NCBI GenBank assembly: GCA_017523995.1
Contig: JAFWUX010000160.1
Span: forward strand, 1-16,825
Direction of reading: 5' to 3'
Origin: Oscillospiraceae bacterium
GTDB lineage: Bacteria > Bacillota_A > Clostridia > Oscillospirales > Ruminococcaceae
Length of the DNA stretch: 16,825 nucleotides
The notes beneath the pieces are model-generated. The model was given only the letters and a program-made list of their open reading frames with translations, was not told the DNA's origin and searched no databases. Positions 13,713 through 16,825 of the stretch are shown here, piece after piece. Numbering within the stretch: the first letter of the stretch is position 1; each line of letters starts with the position of its first letter. The position numbers were made by a program, and so were the translations under genes.

Positions 13713-13731
13713 TTTATGATTGGTATCCGGA

Positions 13732-14094
13732 TTATACGAGCTTGATGATAGCCATCTCAGCTGCGTCGCCGCGACGCGGACCGATCTTGACCATGCTAGT
13801 ATAACCGCCGTTGCGCTCTGCGTAGCGCGGTGCGATTTCGTCGAAGAGCTTCTTTGCGACGCTCTCCTTGGTCACATAAGCAAAGACCTGACGCTTCAGG
13901 TGAAGATCCGCAGCGGTATCGTTGCCGGAGATCCCCTTCGCAATGGTGATCATCTTCTCTGCCATCGAGCGAACTTCTTTCGCTCTGGTCTCGGTTGTTT
14001 CGATCTGGCCGTTTTCAAGCAGATAGGTAACCATGCCGCGAAGCATTGCCTTTCTGTGATCCGTGGCTCTGCCGAGCTTTCTGGAACCCGCCAT
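13732..14094 (-). CDS. rplQ: 50S ribosomal protein L17
   Basis: A 120-residue protein with the conserved L17 start ([46 protein letters not shown]) and the closing [14 protein letters not shown]. Normal length. L17 sits at the exit-tunnel side of the large subunit. ATG at 14092-14094 follows GGAG by eight bases. It is the last gene of the operon, 61 bases after rpoA and just before the terminator. Linkage to rpoA is the standard bacterial arrangement. Confidence 0.98.
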   Translation of the reverse strand: MAGSRKLGRATDHRKAMLRGMVTYLLENGQIETTETRAKEVRSMAEKMITIAKGISGNDTAADLHLKRQVFAYVTKESVAKKLFDEIAPRYAERNGGYTSMVKIGPRRGDAAEMAIIKLV

Positions 14095-14155
14095 TGTGTT
14101 TCACTCCTTTGTAAATCCATTCAGCGATTCTCAGAGAGAACCCTGAAATCGGGAA

Positions 14156-15112
14156 TTAGTCATTGTCATCCGAGGAAAGGTCAAAGCCCAGAGACTGGAG
14201 CTTCTCCTTGACCTCATCAAACGATTTTCTGCCGAGGTTTCTGACCTTCATCATTTCGTCCTCAGACCGGCTGATCAGGTCGGCAACCGTGTTGATGCCG
14301 GCACGCTTCAGGCAGTTGAACGATCTGACCGACAGATCCAGCTCCTCGATTGTGGTATCGAGCTTCTTTTCGTGATCGCCGTCGGTGTTATCCTGCAGAA
14401 CAGGCTCCGAAACCTTCTCATCCGAGAGGTTGACGAACAGCTGGAGATACTCTGTCAGCAGGCTTGCCGCCTGAGAGAGTGCATCGTTTGCGCCGACAGT
14501 GCCGTCGGTCCAAACTTCAATTGTCAGCTTGTCATAGTCTGTGACCTGACCGAGTCTTGTATCCTCGACCTTATAATTCACCTTCAAGACCGGGGTGTAG
14601 ATACTGTCCACAGTGATGACATCAAGCGGCAGATTCTGTCTGGTCTGCTTGTTGCGCTCTGCGGAAACATAACCTCTGCCGCGATCGAGCATGATCTGCA
14701 TTTCGAGCTTTGCGCCCTTGCCGATCGTCGCGATATGCGGGAACGGCGGCAGAATCTCGACTTCAGAATCCGTGCGGATATCAGCAGCGGTGACCTCACA
14801 TTCACCCTGGGCGTCAATATAGATCGTCTTGGGGCCGTCGCCGTGAAGCTTCGCGGTCAGGCCTTTGATTGCAAGGATGATCTCGGTGACATCCTCCTTG
14901 ACACCGGGGATGGTTGAGAGCTCATGATGAACACCGTCAATCTTGACAGCATAGACTGCCACACCGGGCAGCGAGGAGAGCAGAATCCTTCTGAGACTGT
15001 TACCGATCGTGATGCCGTACCCACGCGGCAGCGGACGAATCTCGAATTTGCCGTACTTGCCGTCTGCGTGGAGTTCTTTTGTCTCAATTTCCGGCTTTTC
15101 CATTTTCAGCAT
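14156..15112 (-). CDS. rpoA: DNA-directed RNA polymerase alpha subunit
   Basis: A 318-residue protein of normal length. The N-terminal assembly domain carries [25 protein letters not shown] (dimerisation and beta contact). The C-terminal domain, about residues 245-318, carries two helix-hairpin-helix elements ([22 protein letters not shown] and the block ending [18 protein letters not shown]) that bind UP elements and activators. I start at ATG 15110-15112 ([13 protein letters not shown]), five bases after GGAGGG; an upstream ATG seven codons earlier lacks such a site and is rejected. It lies between rpsD (78 bases upstream) and rplQ, as in other Firmicutes. Confidence 0.98.
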   Translation of the reverse strand: MLKMEKPEIETKELHADGKYGKFEIRPLPRGYGITIGNSLRRILLSSLPGVAVYAVKIDGVHHELSTIPGVKEDVTEIILAIKGLTAKLHGDGPKTIYIDAQGECEVTAADIRTDSEVEILPPFPHIATIGKGAKLEMQIMLDRGRGYVSAERNKQTRQNLPLDVITVDSIYTPVLKVNYKVEDTRLGQVTDYDKLTIEVWTDGTVGANDALSQAASLLTEYLQLFVNLSDEKVSEPVLQDNTDGDHEKKLDTTIEELDLSVRSFNCLKRAGINTVADLISRSEDEMMKVRNLGRKSFDEVKEKLQSLGFDLSSDDND

Positions 15113-15190
15113 AAATACCCTCCTGTTGTGCATTCAGTTGTGGTACGGCCGGAGCAAATGCTCAACAGCCGCTCAGGGAAAATCCCGAGA

Positions 15191-15790
15191 TTACTTGGAG
15201 TACAACTCAACGATGAGGTGCGTTTGTGCTTCGTACTCGATATCGTCAGCAGAAGGCATGCGAACGACGGTTGCGGAAAAATCGTCCTTCTTGGCTTCGA
15301 GCCAGAGCGGAACAACTCTGTCTGCAGTCGCCTCAACGGTGGCCTTGAACTTCTCGGAAGTTCTGTCCTTCTCGCACAGAGCGATCACATCGCCGACCTT
15401 CACGCGGTAGGAAGGAATGTTGACCTTCTTGCCATTGACGGTGTAGTGTGCGTGCGAAACGAGCTGTCTTGCCTCACGTCTGGTCAGTGCGAGACCCATG
15501 CGGAAGACAACATTGTCCAGTCTGGATTCGAGGCAGGTGATGAGGTTATCACCGGTCTTGCCTTCCATCTTGGATGCGATCTCGAAATAGTGATAGAACT
15601 GCTTTTCGAGCATGCCATAGATAAACTTCAGCTTCTGCTTCTCCTTCAGCTGGAGACCATACTCAGAAACCTTCTTGCGGTTGTTTGCGTTCTTGAAGCG
15701 GTTAGACTCCTTCTTGGAAACGCCCATAACTCCGGGGCTGATTCCGAGGGTTCTGCACTTCTTCAGAATCGGTTCTTTCTGTACTGCCAT
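15191..15790 (-). CDS. rpsD: 30S ribosomal protein S4
   Basis: A 199-residue protein. The S4 RNA-binding domain spans about residues 89-150 (RLDNVVFRMGLALTRREARQLVSHAHYTVNGKKVNIPSYRVKVGD). The N-terminal part has a single Cys instead of the four-Cys zinc knuckle found in many S4 proteins, so this is the zinc-free type common in Clostridia. S4 nucleates 16S rRNA assembly and in several bacteria also represses its own operon. ATG at 15788-15790 follows GGAGGT. It lies 19 bases after rpsK. Confidence 0.98.
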   Translation of the reverse strand: MAVQKEPILKKCRTLGISPGVMGVSKKESNRFKNANNRKKVSEYGLQLKEKQKLKFIYGMLEKQFYHYFEIASKMEGKTGDNLITCLESRLDNVVFRMGLALTRREARQLVSHAHYTVNGKKVNIPSYRVKVGDVIALCEKDRTSEKFKATVEATADRVVPLWLEAKKDDFSATVVRMPSADDIEYEAQTHLIVELYSK

Positions 15791-15809
15791 TTTCGTTCAC
15801 CTCCAATAA

Positions 15810-16211
15810 TTATACGCGTCTTCTCTTCGGAGGACGGCAGCCGTTGTGCGGAATCGGGGTAACGTCCTTAATCATACGAACCTCGAGACCAACAGTCTGG
15901 AGCGCACGGATTGCTGCCTCTCTGCCGGAGCCCGGGCCGTTGACATAAACTTCAACAGACTTCAGACCGTGCTCCATTGCTGCTCTTGCAGCAGTCTCTG
16001 CTGCGGACTGTGCAGCGAACGGCGTAGACTTCTTAGAACCGCGGAAGCCAAGCTCACCGGCGGAAGCCCACGAGATTGCATTGCCCTGCGTATCAGTGAT
16101 CGTCACGATGGTGTTGTTAAACGTGGACTGAATATGCACCGCGCCGTTTTCGATGTTCTTACGCTCTCTGCGGCGTCTGATCGTGGTTACCTTTTTCTTC
16201 TGCTGTGCCAA
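15810..16211 (-). CDS. rpsK: 30S ribosomal protein S11
   Basis: A 133-residue protein with the conserved core ([58 protein letters not shown]) and the invariant C-terminus [17 protein letters not shown] tail. S11 forms part of the 30S platform near the mRNA exit. The start codon is TTG (16209-16211), preceded by a strong GGAGGG. It begins 14 bases after rpsM. Confidence 0.98.
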   Translation of the reverse strand: MAQQKKKVTTIRRRRERKNIENGAVHIQSTFNNTIVTITDTQGNAISWASAGELGFRGSKKSTPFAAQSAAETAARAAMEHGLKSVEVYVNGPGSGREAAIRALQTVGLEVRMIKDVTPIPHNGCRPPKRRRV

Positions 16212-16225
16212 GATACAGTCCCTCC

Positions 16226-16594
16226 TTACTTCTTCTTGTTCGCAATGGTCTTTGCCGGACCCTTACGAGTTCTTGCATTGGTCTTTGTACGCTGTCCTCT
16301 GACGGGCAGACCCTTGCGGTGACGCACACCGCGGTAGCAGCCGATATCAACGAGACGCTTGATATCCATTGCGATCTGGCGGCGCTTATCGCCTTCCACC
16401 ATGCAATGCTCGTCAATGTACGCACGAAGCGCTGCGACATCGGTTTCAGAAAGATCCTTGACTCTGGTGTCCGGATTGATGCCGGTTTCCTTCAGGATCT
16501 TGGTTGCCGTCGTACGACCGATACCGAAGATATATGTCAAGCCGATTTCCACGCGCTTGTTCTTCGGGAGGTCAACACCAGCGATTCTAGCCAT
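16226..16594 (-). CDS. rpsM: 30S ribosomal protein S13
   Basis: A 122-residue protein with the standard start [20 protein letters not shown], the helix-two-turn-helix [14 protein letters not shown], the [28 protein letters not shown] block, and the basic C-terminal tail that reaches the P-site tRNA. Normal length. ATG at 16592-16594 follows GGAGGT. It is 33 bases after rpmJ. Confidence 0.98.
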   Translation of the reverse strand: MARIAGVDLPKNKRVEIGLTYIFGIGRTTATKILKETGINPDTRVKDLSETDVAALRAYIDEHCMVEGDKRRQIAMDIKRLVDIGCYRGVRHRKGLPVRGQRTKTNARTRKGPAKTIANKKK

Positions 16595-16627
16595 ATTCCT
16601 AATTACACCTCCAAATGATCAGGGGTA

Positions 16628-16825
<198 letters not shown>

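Noticed and set aside
14924..15862. A 312-codon plus-strand frame
   Set aside because: Antisense to rpoA and rpsD.

Overview
The window looks like chromosomal DNA from an anaerobic, dockerin-producing Firmicute, most likely Ruminococcus or a close relative in the Oscillospiraceae. This is an inference from the moderately GC-rich composition, the type I dockerin, the Thr-rich linkers on surface proteins, the zinc-ligand-free S4 protein and the Clostridia-type alpha operon. No rRNA, tRNA, CRISPR array or insertion sequence was seen.

Layout. (1) Positions 1-4486, all minus strand, hold two tandem paralogous signalling modules. Each has a near-consensus sigma-A promoter, an ECF sigma factor, and a translationally overlapped single-pass membrane protein with a Thr/Pro-rich extracellular linker, presumably the anti-sigma or sensor. 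The right-hand module continues, again by a 4-base overlap, into a secreted dockerin protein. The left-hand module runs off the window start. (2) Positions 4493-9176, minus strand, form a probable operon read from a promoter upstream of degV: DegV fatty-acid-binding protein, MFS transporter, P-loop kinase-like ATPase, a small frameshifted remnant, an AraC-type regulator and an AlkD-like DNA glycosylase. A strong terminator lies about 350 bases past the last gene. (3) Positions 9330-11702, plus strand, carry an XRE-type regulator with four membrane segments and a secreted, membrane- or wall-anchored PIG-L deacetylase with a poly-Thr stalk. (4) A convergent minus-strand gene encodes a membrane-anchored LysM-G5-M23 cell-wall endopeptidase. 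(5) From 13686 to the right edge is the end of the alpha ribosomal operon, minus strand: infA (partial), rpmJ, rpsM, rpsK, rpsD, rpoA, rplQ and a clear intrinsic terminator.

The least ordinary part is region 1. The two sigma factors align without gaps over 188 residues, and the partner membrane proteins keep the same cytoplasmic motif and the same juxtamembrane sequence. Their extracellular domains do not obviously resemble each other, and the sigma-factor region 4 recognition helices differ. This suggests a duplicated envelope-sensing device whose inputs and target promoters have diverged, with a dockerin-borne protein of unknown fold wired into one copy. Many genes here use GTG or TTG starts, which moves several 5' ends relative to a naive ATG choice.
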